A stretch of 64,000 bases of DNA from assembly GCA_921293015.1 (NCBI GenBank), contig OV121091.1, forward strand, positions 39,478,839-39,542,838, in the 5' to 3' direction. Under the pieces are notes generated by a model. That model was not told the DNA's origin and ran no database searches. It was given only the letters and a program-made list of their open reading frames with translations. Below are positions 47,600 through 61,179 of the stretch, one piece after another (position 1 is the stretch's first letter; each line of letters opens with the position of its first letter). The DNA comes from Phorcus lineatus. Lineage: Eukaryota > Mollusca > Gastropoda > Trochida > Trochidae. A program made the translations under genes and the position numbers.

Positions 47600-49510
47600 C
47601 ACTTACTTAAACAGCAAATATTATTTTAAGATGAAAAAGTTTTAGTATAACATTTTCAGAAATATTCTGATTTCTATTCTTGCCTTAAAATTTTATATTT
47701 TTCTTTTGCAATAGGAAATGAATCCAGCATTAAAAGACATCTACAATGTGAACTGATAGATATTACATCGGACTTCGATTATAATTCAGTGTCCTCTGAT
47801 GTGAGTCAATTAATGGAAATCTATGTACATAAACGTTCTTTAATATGCCTTAGATTCCAACGTTTCCAACATAGATTAATAAGACATGTATTTTAATTAA
47901 AGACGTTGTTGTCCTCCCAGTGAAACTATTTGTATGTGAAAATGTGTCTGAATTTACACATATATATTAGTATTATTACACTATATATTAGGGTTTACTG
48001 CTGATATTATCGAATCCATGGTCAAGATGACCTAGCTATATACATAACTGTTTGATGATATTGAATAATGACAAGATGATTATGAGCTCAGGTTGATAGA
48101 GCTCGCACCTGTACCTCCGAGACAGTGAGGGTGAAGTACCTGACCATTAGCACCTTAATTAGCCGTGTGAAGTGGACACAAGCCGCCATCTGTCTCTGTC
48201 CGTCTCACCTGAGGCGGTCTGGCCAAGTCCAGGCGGAAAATCTCTCACATCCAATTACACGCTGTCTGTCTCTCAATAAGCAGCTTAGGGTTTTGAAGAA
48301 AGCTTTCATTTTTATCATTATATTTTTAATCGGTGTCTTTATTCGGATACTTTTTATTTAAACTTATTTATTCATGAAATGTGTTTGGGTTGGCAAAAGC
48401 AAATCAGTGCTTATTCTTTTGCCTCTTCTTACAAATGAATTTAAAAACGTTAAAAACTCACACTAAATTCAGGTCTTTTAGGATGATCGGATGATTATTA
48501 TCAGAGGATTCTTTTAGGGAATCAGAGATGGAACACATTGTGGGGGGATTTATTTTTTCAATTATTATTCTTAAGTTGAAAACAAAATCAACCACCGACA
48601 GATTTCATCATCCTTTCATCAGATCACGAGCTTGTTAATTTATGCATCTTATAATATTTTAAATGATAAATAATAAATAATTTACGTTTCTCAGGCTTGT
48701 TTATCATTATGATATGCTCATGCACTACTATCTGGATATCTTAAAAGTATGAAAAAGGTTGATATTTATCAAAATGCCTTGAACATATGTATATTTACTT
48801 AGTTTTGTAATATTCGGGAAAGTATTTCATAAGACCTTATGTAAAACTTTTTTTTGTAGTTTGCAAATGTTAAAGTTATTATTATATAAACGAATCAAAA
48901 GCAATAAGCCATCTCTTGTGTAGCAAATGATGACATGACTTAAACATATTTATTCATGAAAATATACAATGAATGAATAGATTGGCCAACAAGCTCCTTG
49001 GTGCTTATCTTAAGGCCGCTCCAAAGCAATTACATATGAGTTGATATATATATACAATTGTATGATAGTGACACATATCTGATCGCTATCATAGCTTCAA
49101 AGATAGTGGTTATGCATGAATAACATTTCGGTTTTTTTTGGACATGTTTGATGACATCTGAAAGTGCATGTTACTTCTAAATAGACAATGAATGATCGAT
49201 TATTTGCTAAGCATAATAACCATGCCATTTCACGGGGTATATAACGTCAAGCTATTTCATCTAATTTAACTGCATTTATTTCAAGATGGTCCAGTAAAGG
49301 GGGATTGATAAACAGGGTTGCCCCTTTATAAATATCGCTCTTACAGCTATTTCATCTTTTCTCTACTTAAAATTTGCATAAGTAATTCATGGACATCAGG
49401 ATATCAGTGTGTACGAACGTGTACAGAAGGGTATACCCATCATTCATTGGTGATTGTGATTTTTGGGGTTTTAAAAATTTTGCTTGATCTTTATCACTGA
49501 ATATTCTTTC
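47600..49510. other. gene desert with a tRNA-like SINE scrap
   Basis: GAGCTCAGGTTGATAGAGCT then CGCACCTGTACC near 48084-48117 resembles a tRNA D-arm and anticodon-arm region, so it may be a degraded SINE head. It carries CACCTG at 48109 and a second at 48207. Nothing else was recognised. Confidence 0.35.
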
Positions 49511-49519
49511 AGGTGATTA

Positions 49520-50040
49520 AGGAAAATGTTAATTGGTTGTCAAGTGTCCTCACGCCAACTGCCACTTGACCATAAGGTGTGAACTTGGACTGAAGGAGTC
49601 ACGGACAAGGGTCAGTATGTCCACGTGCCCTGCAAGGACTGGTCAAGGCACGTGCACCTGGACTCCACCTTGAGTCTAAGAAAGGTCCTCATTAAAACGC
49701 CCAGTCTGGCACCTTTTTTGTGTTATTTCATCTCTCTTTAATCAAAGTCAACCGGTCAACTTCCGATTGTGAGGGAATTTCGTGCTCTCAAGAAGTGTCG
49801 CGAGATGTTCGCGTGTCACTCGAGAAGAGTCACTGACCCATAGGTCAACCGTCACGTGCCTGTATTCATACGCGCTCCTTCAGCGCTGTTTTCATTTGTT
49901 TTGTAATGACCGGGTAGATCTTGAAAGTGACAAAATACAAATACGACCAGTCAGATCCAAACCACCCTCTTCAGGACCGAGATGTCCGAACGAGTGGTCA
50001 AGCGATACAGTAGCCACCTCACAATCGGATAAAGTCTGAG
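49520..50040. promoter_or_regulatory. candidate regulatory island
   Basis: TCAAGTG and CACTTGA (NK2-type, inverted) lie at 49539-49568. CACGTG occurs near 49622, 49650 and 49854. The direct repeat GTCAACCGGTCAAC lies near 49747, and several GGTCA half sites follow. The 85-codon frame at 49782-50039 has no recognised domain. Confidence 0.3.
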
Positions 50041-51129
50041 AATGAACTCTTGACCGAATGCCTCGAGCCTTTCGAGTTAAGAAAATAAAACCATTTTGAA
50101 GTATGGCGTCTTAATTGGGATATTTGCATTCTACTAAAGCAGTTTATTTTCCATAGAGGACAGACTAAACCAAAGACTAATTTCTAGTAGAAACTCCACA
50201 TTGGACACAGGCGTGATTGTTCCTCTTAGATCAGTAAGAGCATATTCTGCATGATCTGTGCACCTCTAGGCAGTGTGTTCACCCCGCTCCAGTTGATACA
50301 CTCTTTCTACAGTAAACTGTACCTATGGCTCTTTGATAATCAAATCACTTTGAGGAATTGTTTGTTTTTACATGTGGAGACACGATAATTCGGAACCCCT
50401 AAGAACATACATTGCCTAACTGCTTCAAGACCTGTGATATGTTAAACAATATACATTATTGTGTGGACGTTGTAGGCAATATACACATCTAGACAATTTA
50501 GGGAACAATGAATGGTTTTACCCTTGTATTTGAATGGAAACACACAAAGACGCTAAATGCAATTCACACCTCTTATATATATTCACAATACACATAACGT
50601 AGCAAGTTCAAGAGAGTAATGAATGAACTGTTCGTACGAGGAACAAGTTTCGAGCTGGTTTCAATGAGATTGGTTATTTGGTGTACATATTCCTTTATAT
50701 ATCTATCGAATATATTTTGTATTCTAATTGTTTCAAAATTAAATTTGATTGTTTTAAAATAAAGATTATGTTCAAATACGTCCTGCACAAGATTTTATCA
50801 ATGAAAAATGATTCACAATCTAATTCACAATATGCATTGTACAGAACTTTATCAAGTGACCGTATTGTACGGAATGGAAGAAGTTCAACCTCAATGAATA
50901 ATGACAGTATCATATTTTACCAAACAAATCACGATTTGTTGTTTTAGTTGATGAAACGCAGTCAAGAGCGTTGGTATTGTCAATGAATTGATTTGACATA
51001 CATGGACCTAATTCAAAACAGGGTTTGCCACGTCCTTATCAAAAATTCATCATGACATTTGAAACAGGTAACAAACTCCTAATACCAACAACTATTATCA
51101 CATCTTGAATAGAATCTGTTTATACGGGA

Positions 51130-51510
51130 CTTGTGATCATGTGTAGAGACCTTCTCTCTATTATGGAGTTGCTACCTGCAAACTCTCCCATCTGTGCAGC
51201 CACGCTCCAGACCGCCCGTCCTCGCTATCACATATCCCTTCAACACACCTTCATCCATCGTTGTATGAGTCCTGTGAACTACCATTTGCTTGTAACCAGC
51301 AAAAAAGGCACAACAAATATTTGATAACGCTAATGGCCGGTAACTCTGTATTCCCCACCCTTCACTCCTACTTGAACGTATTTCCTGTGACAGGTAAGTG
51401 TTTACAAAGTACCCGAATATCGCCGGCGCTATTGTCACATAGGTGATGATAGTCAACAAGCTCTCCACGTGTGTAATCTGGGCCCTAACACTAGTCATAA
51501 TTGCAGGGAA
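51130..51510. other. GC-richer patch with overlapping open frames
   Basis: Frames are open on both strands (51133-51324 plus, 51172-51498 minus); none has a recognisable domain. GACAGGTAAGTG near 51390 is one CAGGTA word and also a donor-like string. Confidence 0.2.
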
Positions 51511-54410
51511 CCTTACCGCTAATGTAACATAGAACGTGTATTTATGCTTGAATTTTTGAAAACATTATCGCACCCTTATCGAGTTATCGAGATCTTGTAG
51601 TGGTGGTAATAGGCGAGTGATTAGAAAACCTTGTATTACAGAACGGGCTTTTATTATTAACTTGAATATCATTGGTGTTAAGACCTTAAGAGATTTGTTC
51701 GTTAAGTGCTGTACCATTCGAAACGTACCAAGGCTATCGATAATTGACAACGTTAAAACCAAATGGTATGATGTATTATTATATATATATATATTGTGTA
51801 TTGAATAAAAAGACGTCGAGATACTACCATCTTTCAATTTTCAAAGTAGTGAGAATAAAGCACATTCTTGTGCCAAGAATCATCGTGGATAAAATCATCT
51901 CCATTGTCGTCATCGTCGTAGTACTTATCTTCATCTTCATCAGCATCGGTGTAGATATCGTCACGTTAATCACAAAAATGATGATTATCACAAAGGTGAA
52001 AACCTCTCAAGATGATGAAAACTAATTTAAGCTCTAGAAAGTGATGGAGACGATGAAATGGCACGATGTTCAACAAGGAATGGAGAATGCAAGGAAATGC
52101 ATGTTCAAACATGGATACCAACCTTAGAATTAGAGATAATTTGGATAATTAAAAATCCTTTATTCATGGGTATGCTTTAAGCCTCCCACTCTATATAGAT
52201 TTAGATAGTTCTTTATCATGTTATTAAAGTCGATCAACAGTGTGGCATACGACCAGTCGCGCTGCTGAACTTAACTTACAATGTTCAATCAGATAAAACA
52301 AATTAATAGTGTGAAAACAAAAGATAGTATTGTTAACGATGGTCGACCGACGTTAAAAATCCAAAGGATTTGTATTCATTAATGATATCTAAAACATAAT
52401 TAATCGAACAATTTATTACGGATTTTACTGATTATATTAATAAATGCGAATTGATTTTGTAAATTCTTATGGTGAGTTTATATATTGAAACAGAAAATAG
52501 TATATGGCATTCTGTGTGTTGGCAATGTTGGAATGTATATGATCACTTGGAAGGAACCCAGTCCAATGCCACGACAATCTTACAACGTGTTACACTAAAC
52601 ATTATCTTACGGTAAACTGGCGTCCTGTTCTTGAATGTATTCTTTTCATATTTGTGTGTCAATTCTGGTTTACAGAAAGAATTCTGTTTTTGTAATCTTA
52701 TCTTATCACATGAAAACTGCATTTAAGGAACTGATAAAGGTGCGAAGAACACTCTAATAGCATTATCAACTATTAGCGTAAAGATTTTTAACGGTCTCCC
52801 GTGGTTAGCGTGCACACGGACACAATCACCCAGGTGCTTTATCAGTACAAGCATCCCTGAACACGGGTAATATCTAAAAGATAGGAAACCTGATCGGTAA
52901 TTGACCATTATCAGGCATCCCTTTCACACCAGGCTTCGTTTTTCCCTGTCCGTCTGTCTGCTCTCAATCCAGCTTGTCTCTTGGTGCCGTCTTGTTGTCA
53001 GTTCCTATTCCCCTACCATTTCGCCCTTTACGTTAGCAGCGTCTCTTGTCACAAATCATGTAACCTTTTTCTTTCCTTCTTGAAAAACCTAATCTAAGCT
53101 ACGTTTGCACAAAAAATACTATTTTGTCGTTTCATTGTTTGATTTTATACTAGTATCAGCCAACCTGATTCGACCAAATGTTTCCTTTGTTAACTGGACT
53201 GTTGATTCACCGTGTCTCTGTAGATCTTGGATGTTCGGATTTTTTATTTGCCCACTCTTTTTACCATCACCTTAACACCAAATACAAATCAGCAAGTGAA
53301 AATCTTGTGTCCACCTTATGCTCTTAGTTTCATTTTCAATATTAATGAAATTAATAGTTTTTTGTGTGAATTGCCAATTAATAAAAAAAACCAGTTTACA
53401 TGCACAGCATAATATTTTCAATCTGCACTTTCATTTACATTTATTTTAGTTTGGTTTTGACAGTCATTCTACCCTTATATCATGCACTTCAGGCCAGTAA
53501 TAAGGTCCTAGCTAAATCGATATGTTTTCTTCATTAACCATTCTGATATTATGCGTTTCCATTTGTCGTTATCATGTCAGCTTTGTCACCAACCGTTTTA
53601 CCATCACTTAAAATTCTCCTAACGTTCTTTCTCAGTTTCTCTGCCCTATAACAAAAGTTCATCATTTTTATTTGGACATATTCTCAATCTAAAATATATA
53701 AACCAATGAAACGCCATACATGCATGAATACAATAATCATCGATGCCTTCCATATTAAATACGTGTTCATTAACGTCGTAACTTCTGCTATTGTTTTAAG
53801 TTGAATTTCAACTATCCGTGTAACTCCATTCTCACATCAAGTTAGCTTCAATTTCTGTAATAAAAAACCTGGAGTCGTGTTTGCATTGAGAATAAAATCC
53901 TAAAACAAAAAAACTCACTGTATAACTTATATATACATATGTAAACATTACCTTTAATCGCAGTTCTATACAGACAGACAAGTTTTTAAAATTTGAGTCT
54001 TACCTCAATCATGGTATAGATTACATTTACATTTTAAAACATATACATGAAAGAAATAAAATACCTCGAGTAACGAGAGACTGAAAACGAAATATGAAAT
54101 AAAATACATTATGTACAGTTTACGGGCAGTCTAGGAATAAAAGATTTGCGTGTAGTCTATGTCGATGATGATTTTAACCCAAAGTTTCGCTCTCGAGTAG
54201 CATTCATCCTGCTCCAATGTTTATTGTAATCTTTCTTTGCCAGTTTCGTTCTCCTCATATCTCATTATAGGACTTTCGGTTTAAAGATAAAGCACTTCAA
54301 CGTCGTCCGAAATATAAGGAAAATATCTTGATGTAATTATGTTTCTTTTCGATGTTAAATCGATTTGATACTGACTGAAAGGTATTCATCGTCAGGTTAC
54401 CTTACACGTT
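51511..54410. other. gene desert, no gene seen
   Basis: A short (TA)n lies near 51779-51792. No exon, RNA gene or named repeat was recognised. Confidence 0.5.
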
Positions 54411-54419
54411 TCGTTCCTT

Positions 54420-54620
54420 GTTTCGGTTCACACACCCTTCTCTCACTACTAACTTCCGTTTTCAAGCCCAGGTAATGTGTCCCCTTTTGTCGTCTACGGG
54501 CTCTTTAATACCTGACAGGTAAAGGAGGCTGCTAACGCTCAGGTGAGATCAATACCTGTGGGTAATCAGCGTGTAGCCTTTACATGCTCTGTTACACAGC
54601 TAAGATGCGTACAATTACAC
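54420..54620. promoter_or_regulatory. candidate regulatory island with five E2-boxes
   Basis: CAGGTA 54469, TACCTG 54509, CAGGTA 54516, CAGGTG 54540 and TACCTG 54553 lie in 90 bp. 54509-54521 is the palindrome TACCTG-A-CAGGTA. CAGGTGAGATCAATA (54540) is nearly repeated in the island at 56471. Confidence 0.42.
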
Positions 54621-55829
54621 GACTCGCTTTTGTTGAACGTTTTCCTTTAAATGTTTATTCACAGTATTCATCGTAGTGTGGCTTCTATTTTGAAAATAAA
54701 TACTTTATAATTTCTAGAAATGGAATTTTTAAAACCTTGGATGATTATTTTGTAATATCAGAGAAAATAATGAATTGATTAAAGTTAAGTGATTTGAAGA
54801 TTAATTCAGACAAACAAATTAATATTGATGGCAATATAGTTTGAATATTAGTGTTGTTAAATGTAGGTATCAGAATCAGGGAATCACTTGTATAGCATGT
54901 TTGATAAAAGTTTTATATGACGCTATATGATGTCTGCATATAGTTTATCATTACACTTTAAAATAGCTTGTGTCTAGACAGCAACATAGTTAAGTCGTCA
55001 AAGGAAACATTGGCTCATAATAAGCATCTACGTTAATTGAAAATTAAAGGTTTAGTGTCAAAGAAAGACATATCTTCTATCACTTATCAACATCAACAAC
55101 AATTCGGATAGTGTTATAAGTATTCGAGTAAACCTCTTTGTTTGTTGAAAATAAAAAAAGGTAACAAAATTTCACAGATTTTGCAACTTTATAATGAATA
55201 AGTGTTACATGAGGCACTAGTTAAAATCACACCTTCTGGTCAAAGACATAAGGTGCGTTATGTTAATGAGGCTCAACACAACAGATGGTTACGAGTGAAA
55301 TTCAAGCACCTTTTTCACGGCCCAAAATGTAAAGTGGTCGACATATTGGTTTTCATCTGATACAGATTGTGTACCGATGAAGATATAACAGTTTCTGCGT
55401 GTTTTTATATCATTATGCTCCCATTATGCTCCTGTTATAGCATTCACAGAACTGTATCGCTGGAACCATCGACCACAAGGGACGTTGCCTGCAATGAACT
55501 GAAAAGTGTTTTGTTCTTGATTACAACAGGGAATCTGCGTGAAACAGACAAAAATGTTTAGAAAACGATAAAAGAATAGGACATAGCAGACTGCCTTGGC
55601 GTATGTTAGTGTTTCAGTTTGCGTTGTCCTTTACCGGTGAACATTGATGTGTGATATGATTTGTCATATATTTTGAATAAATTATCTGGGGGGTTTTGTG
55701 TTTAACGAAATCTTAAGGCTTGTTGCTTATAAACATAGGCAAAAATGTTTTCACATATGGACAGAATCGAATGTATTGTTAATCTGCTTGATGTCCAAAT
55801 CACGTATTGTCGAACATTTGTTATATCAC

Positions 55830-56025
55830 TTAAATATGTAGCAATTCATTGAAGTATATCGCATGAAAGGTTTATACTGCACTTGCTAGCCACGTGAAAA
55901 AGATAAAACTTTTATTCACATACTACATAATCTAAATATGTAGCGATTTATTAAAGTATATTACAAGGAATGTTTCTCCTGCATTTGCGAGTTACTTTCA
56001 AAGGATAACACTTTTATTCATTATG
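55830..56025 (+). repeat. diverged tandem duplication of about 100 bp
   Basis: CTTAAATATGTAGCAATTCA near 55830 and TCTAAATATGTAGCGATTTA near 55931 start two units that stay parallel to AAACTTTTATTCA and ACACTTTTATTCA. Confidence 0.72.
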
Positions 56026-56394
56026 TTAAATATCAATTTTACCTTTATACCGGTATGCATTCACATATGTACCTTCCTACCTTAAAGATTAGCTAGTCAA
56101 TATTTAATTTTTATTGAAAGAAAAATCAAAAGGAAAAAGAGGGATATCAGATACATGTTTTAGATCCGAGAAAAGATAAATTAGTTACATTCAACTACCA
56201 CAAGGCATTCTTAAAAATCTCCAAAAATAAAACCTTTCTTATATTTAATGACACAACAAAACCACATCAATATTACAAATTATGTTAACGTTTAATCATT
56301 TTAAATTTCATATCAAACAACCATATTCCCGCAACAAACTAAATGTGAACAAATTCAGCAAATATTGGCATGACAATTACGGGAATAATCGGCT

Positions 56395-56630
56395 AACGTC
56401 TTGACGACGGCTGTTATAGTCGCGTCACCGCTTTAACACCGACTGGGCGCCAGGTGAGGCCAGGTAGTCGCAGGTGAGATCGATAATAAGCAATCAGAGC
56501 TAACGTCGCGACACTTCGATCTGCACTTCAGGTAATTACGCCAATCCGGCCTACAATAAACACATTACCTGGGAACGGGAAATGGTTGCTGATCATAAAG
56601 TGTCGAGTGTTGTTTCGTCTTCCATCGGAG
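56395..56630. promoter_or_regulatory. candidate regulatory island with five E2-boxes
   Basis: CAGGTG 56451, CAGGTA 56461, CAGGTG 56471, CAGGTA 56529 and TACCTG 56566 lie in 121 bp, with GCTAACGTC words at 56393 and 56499. CAGGTAATTA joins an E2-box to a homeodomain core, and ATTACCTG closes the island. It is CpG-rich within A+T-rich surroundings. Confidence 0.42.
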
Positions 56631-57554
56631 TATTTGATCTGCCTGTAATTGTAGTGATAATAAAAGGACAATTTGTTAATATTGCTGTCAGTTTTGTTAG
56701 TTGACATTTGATTCCTGTGTTTAACTATTGAGTATTAGGTCGTTACAGAGTCAAGTCCTATTTGCAGGCTTTGGAATTGATGTTCCGTAGAAATGACCAT
56801 CATATTTTTATCAATGGAACAAGGTATTGGATTGATAAGTAATTAGATAATTACCAGTTTCGACATATTAATAGTTTTACACTTACAAATTATTTATTTC
56901 AAAGCTTTAGGTAAAAATTCTTTCATTTGATATTTATCTACTTTTGGAACTTATAATCATACGGCGCATTTCAGAAGGTTTTCAAACCTTTGGAACGTTT
57001 GGGCATTCTGGCAGCAGAAGAAGATGACAGATGGCAAACTAATACTCAATACGTGCTTTGCTGGTGGCTGGTGTGAAACTCAAATTGCAGGAACATAGGA
57101 CCTGACAGTCTGTGATGGAGTTTCCTTCACGGAGTCCCAGTGGTAGGAATAATATTACATTTTGAAGGTTGTTCGTGAAAGCGGCACATGAACTGTGTTT
57201 ATGTTCATTAACGCGATAATACGAGATTACGAGAATTCAAAATCAGCTGCCGTACTAGTGCAGCAACGTTTAGCACAAAGTGTTTTTAAAATGTATCAGT
57301 TTTGAAAAAGAAAAAATATCAACTGCTAAAGCGCGTTTACTTTATGTAACAAAGTGTTGGGGTTTTTTTTCAATGAATCACTGATTGTTACATAGAGGAT
57401 ACTAAACGACCTTCCATTTAATACATTTTTATTAAAAGAGTTAATGATTTCGTTTAAAACGAGCGAAAGCGGCGAGGTACTCAAGGACGGCAATACCAAA
57501 TTAATCACGAGTTTGATAAAATAGTATTAAAAGGTAGGAAGATTAGTATTCTGT

Positions 57555-57757
57555 TTATTACTCGGCCTCATAAATCAACCATGGTTGCCGATAGTGATCC
57601 GAAACTAACGTATTTACGACATTGCTGCCATTGTGACGACGGTGCTAACATTGGAACGTCACAACAACACACTATTGTGATGTCATACGTGCAGCGGTAT
57701 TGCACTAGTTTAATACCGCAGTATAATTATTACACTGCAATATCGGGCGAGTAATAA
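57555..57757. mobile_element. small MITE with TTATTACTCG ends
   Basis: The ends TTATTACTCGGCC and GGGCGAGTAATAA are inverted with one mismatch. An internal hairpin GCGGTATT...AATACCGC lies near 57692-57718. It is 203 bp and non-coding. Confidence 0.7.
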
Positions 57758-57759
57758 AA

Positions 57760-58840
57760 ATCTCATGTTGGAGTCATTCGGAAAGTAATAATTTTGGGAA
57801 AGAGAATATTATCAATAGAATTTTGCAACATATATACTTTTGTCAACACCCTCTTATGTTTAAAGATATCCATCTGAATCAGATAACCGCACCACTCGGT
57901 AATTTCAAGCAAATATAAATCAACATTACCACATGCCACAATTAGATTACAAAAAAACTATAAGCACTTTTCATAAATGTGCATCATGTACCATTAAAAT
58001 ATTAAAAGAAGTATCGAATTGCTTATACTACTATGAATAAACAACGCAACTGAAAATATAACATCTAAAATATACGGTAATGCATGGTAATGCAATTACA
58101 TAATGGCATTCATGGATCTCTTCGATGAATGAAAAATACAACAGTGAAACAAGAAAAATAACCATGATCGTTTTAATTCATCATCCTCCAATAACATGTA
58201 TTTTCTTTGACAGACGTATCGTTTTCTTCAACGATATACATTTTATTGTAAAGAGTTAATTGAATTATTATTGCAATTTCCGGAACTAAGGAGTTTATAA
58301 TGTTAACATTGCTCCCAGGAGAACTAGACAAACCAAGAGGAGTAAAACACGGTGTTGTGTACGAGTTGATCAGCCAGAAGGGAGTTCTTTACCTGCATGG
58401 TCACAGTGACAGCTATATTACAATGATGAATGGTCCTATACTGGCTATTGGCTAACTTACTGTCAGATCAGTTTATCTGTGAATAACGAGAAAAAGATTA
58501 TACCCTGTTCCACTTAACCACTTAAACTGAAAGAATGCTTTGTTTTAGACCTGCATTCAACATGAAATGATGTCTTGTGTTCTTTTTTCGGTTGCTCGAA
58601 ACGATGTAGTTTATATATCTGCTTCATCATAGTCTTCAATGCGTCTGTATTCATATAAGGATTTAGAAGCTGTATAATCATGATGTTCTTTGTGATCCCT
58701 AAAATATATTTGTGTAAGCTTACAGACATCATTGATACGGATGTACCGAGTTACTAGAAGATAACAGCGTGTGGTCTCTGGAATGGAATTTTGCCAATAA
58801 GTGAAACCTTTTTTGAAAGTGAAATGAAAATAAGAGACTA
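57760..58840. other. gene desert, no gene seen
   Basis: A+T-rich with only short open frames; nothing recognised. Confidence 0.5.
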
Positions 58841-58849
58841 CGACTTAAA

Positions 58850-59520
58850 GAAATTTACCACTTATATTTTATCACTGAGCGTCAGAATTATTAGAAAAAA
58901 TATGAACTTAATCAAAAAGATCTCATTAACATTTCACATAAGTTCAGAAACCGACTCATAAGCATAGTTGTATAGCAATAGTACTTTAGAAACCCCTTAA
59001 TCGAATATTTTATGGCTGTAAAATGTGCCAAGTAGCGTATATTTAATTTCAGAAGTGGTTCCAAATCTTTCTTTTTTTTAAAAACACATTGCCAGAAAGG
59101 TTCTCGACAGCACCTTTAATTACTAAAGAAACGTATACTCAAAAGCATATTTTAATTTATTACAGGAAAACATTAAATGGAAACATAATAAAAGCATTTT
59201 TCATTTCTTCAGAATTGAACTCAAAGCACATTTCATTACTTAAACGTAGTCAATGCAAATATCACCTACTACTAATCAATATCATACGTGAATGACATTA
59301 CTTAAGAACGTTACCAAAAGGACAAATTAATAATGTAGTTACTCCTAAAATGTACCAAGTAGCATGTAACAAGAACGTCAAATATTGCATATAATTGTAA
59401 TTTCTTAAGAAATAAAATACCGAGTAACATGTTGCATTACTTCAGAAAAGTACTGAATATCATATCACAGTACTTACAAAAGTAGTTAAATAGCATATTT
59501 CATCACTTAAAAATCTTCCT
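58850..59520 (+). repeat. highly degenerate short tandem array
   Basis: Variants of AGCATATTTCATTACTTAA recur near 59034, 59138, 59189, 59226, 59373, 59429 and 59485, often followed by GAA or by a TTACCAA-like word. Spacing is irregular, about 35-100 bp. It looks like an old decayed satellite. Confidence 0.45.
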
Positions 59521-59859
59521 AAATGTATATTGAATTTCTCTTCACATTCCTCCCAAGGCGAACTGAATTCAATTTCCGAAACCAACATAATGGCAGCATG
59601 CATATCGGTATCCTCAAAACCACTGCAAAGGGGAAACCCAATCAAAATCCATTGTATACCACAATACAATAACAAAAAGCAAAGGAAGTTATTATGGCAG
59701 ATCTTTTAGTTTATGTAACATTTTACAAAAACATTTTAAAGATTAAAGATTTTTAAGGAGAAATTAAAAGTTACCTTTTTATACCATGTAGCATATGCCT
59801 GTACGTTACCAATATTTCGAAAGAATCAATGAACATAAAAGCATTTTGATCGACTTTAT

Positions 59860-60230
59860 CTTCACGAATGTTACCTGTGGCGTTCACAAACAACACCTGT
59901 CTCAGGTAAGATGATTAGAGCACGTGTTCAGGTATACACGTATTGCAATACCTTTATACACGTGTTACCACTGGTTCTCAGAAATCAAGAGCTTATCGTT
60001 ATGTTATTGTTAAAAATAATTCATAAGGAAAACCTGAAGAAATTGTCGCTGATGTTTTCTTTATTTCTAATACAAAGTGCCTTAGAAATAGGGTCTTTGT
60101 TAATATGGAATTCAACAATGGTAATACCATGGAAACTGAGAAGAAGCGAAGAAATATGAAATAATGTGACTACCTTTGGAAAATCTAACGATTTCTTACC
60201 ATATGCTACCTGAGATTTACCTGTGCGGCG
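59860..60230. promoter_or_regulatory. candidate regulatory island with clustered E2-boxes
   Basis: TACCTG 59873, CACCTG 59895, CAGGTA 59904 and CAGGTA 59930 lie in 63 bp, with CACGTG between the last two. Two more TACCTG lie at 60207 and 60218. Confidence 0.38.
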
Positions 60231-60954
60231 TTATTGATAAGGCACCATGTGGTTGTAAGTGAAAATGTAATCAAGGAATACATACCTTCGTCGTTTGATT
60301 TCGATGCATTTCAGAGTATGCATCAATATTAGTGATACAGAGAGAGAGAAGAGAAACAGAGACAGAGACAGAGAAAGTAGTGTCCCCTAGAGCATAAGAC
60401 AGATAAAAGAAATCCATTATATCGTCAAGGCCTGTTCCTTTGCCTGTTATTGTCTTATATTTATTCATAAAAGAAATCACAAGTTGAAACATTTGAAACA
60501 AAAAAAGTAACCGGAATGTCATTCCTGTCTTTAGACTTACAGTCTATATCAAATTTCGCATACGATATACCCGTTTTGGCAAATTACATATTGTACAAAT
60601 TACATCAATTTGAAATGTTTAGGACGTTACAAGCACTGTAGGCTGTGTTGTTACATGTGTACTTGCCTCTGGTTCAAAGAGACGATTTCTCTTGCTCCAA
60701 ACAGTTTCACTATCTCGCTTTAAACGCACTAGTGCACACCGATATTTCTTTAACACAACGAATGCACAGATACTGCATATCTCTCGATATTATTCAAGAA
60801 CCTCACTCAAATAATCTACCTCGTAAGTTATTTAACGAATATTTACGTATTCAGGGAGTAAAGTTGATTTTTGAAGACCGGAAGTATTTAATGTTACGGT
60901 ACAATAAATCCGCATGAACTACGATATCGGAAATATTAAGATTTTGCTTATAAC

Positions 60955-60990
60955 CAAAAAAGCGGAAACGGCAGCCGCTTTGGTCAATCT
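60955..60990 (+). repeat. fragment of dispersed repeat family C
   Basis: AACGGCAGCCGCTTTGGTCA matches the start of the family copy at 28188 (ACGGTAGCCGCTATGG). Only the first part is present. Confidence 0.4.
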
Positions 60991-61179
60991 AATAGCAATG
61001 CTAATGCTGTGTTATTAAGTCGGTTTATTTAAAACATTGCTTTCATAAAACATAATTTATTATTTGTTCTCAGTTCAGAGTTTAGGTAAGTTCAACAGCT
61101 GCACATAATAAGTGTTCAGCCGCTTTCAACTGTCTATAATTTATCCGTTTAGTGCACAGCTAACCTTAGATTTGTTATA

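Noticed and set aside
48084-48140. tRNA gene suggested by GAGCTCAGGTTGATAGAGCT
   Set aside because: No proper T-loop or closing acceptor stem follows; a degraded SINE head is more likely.
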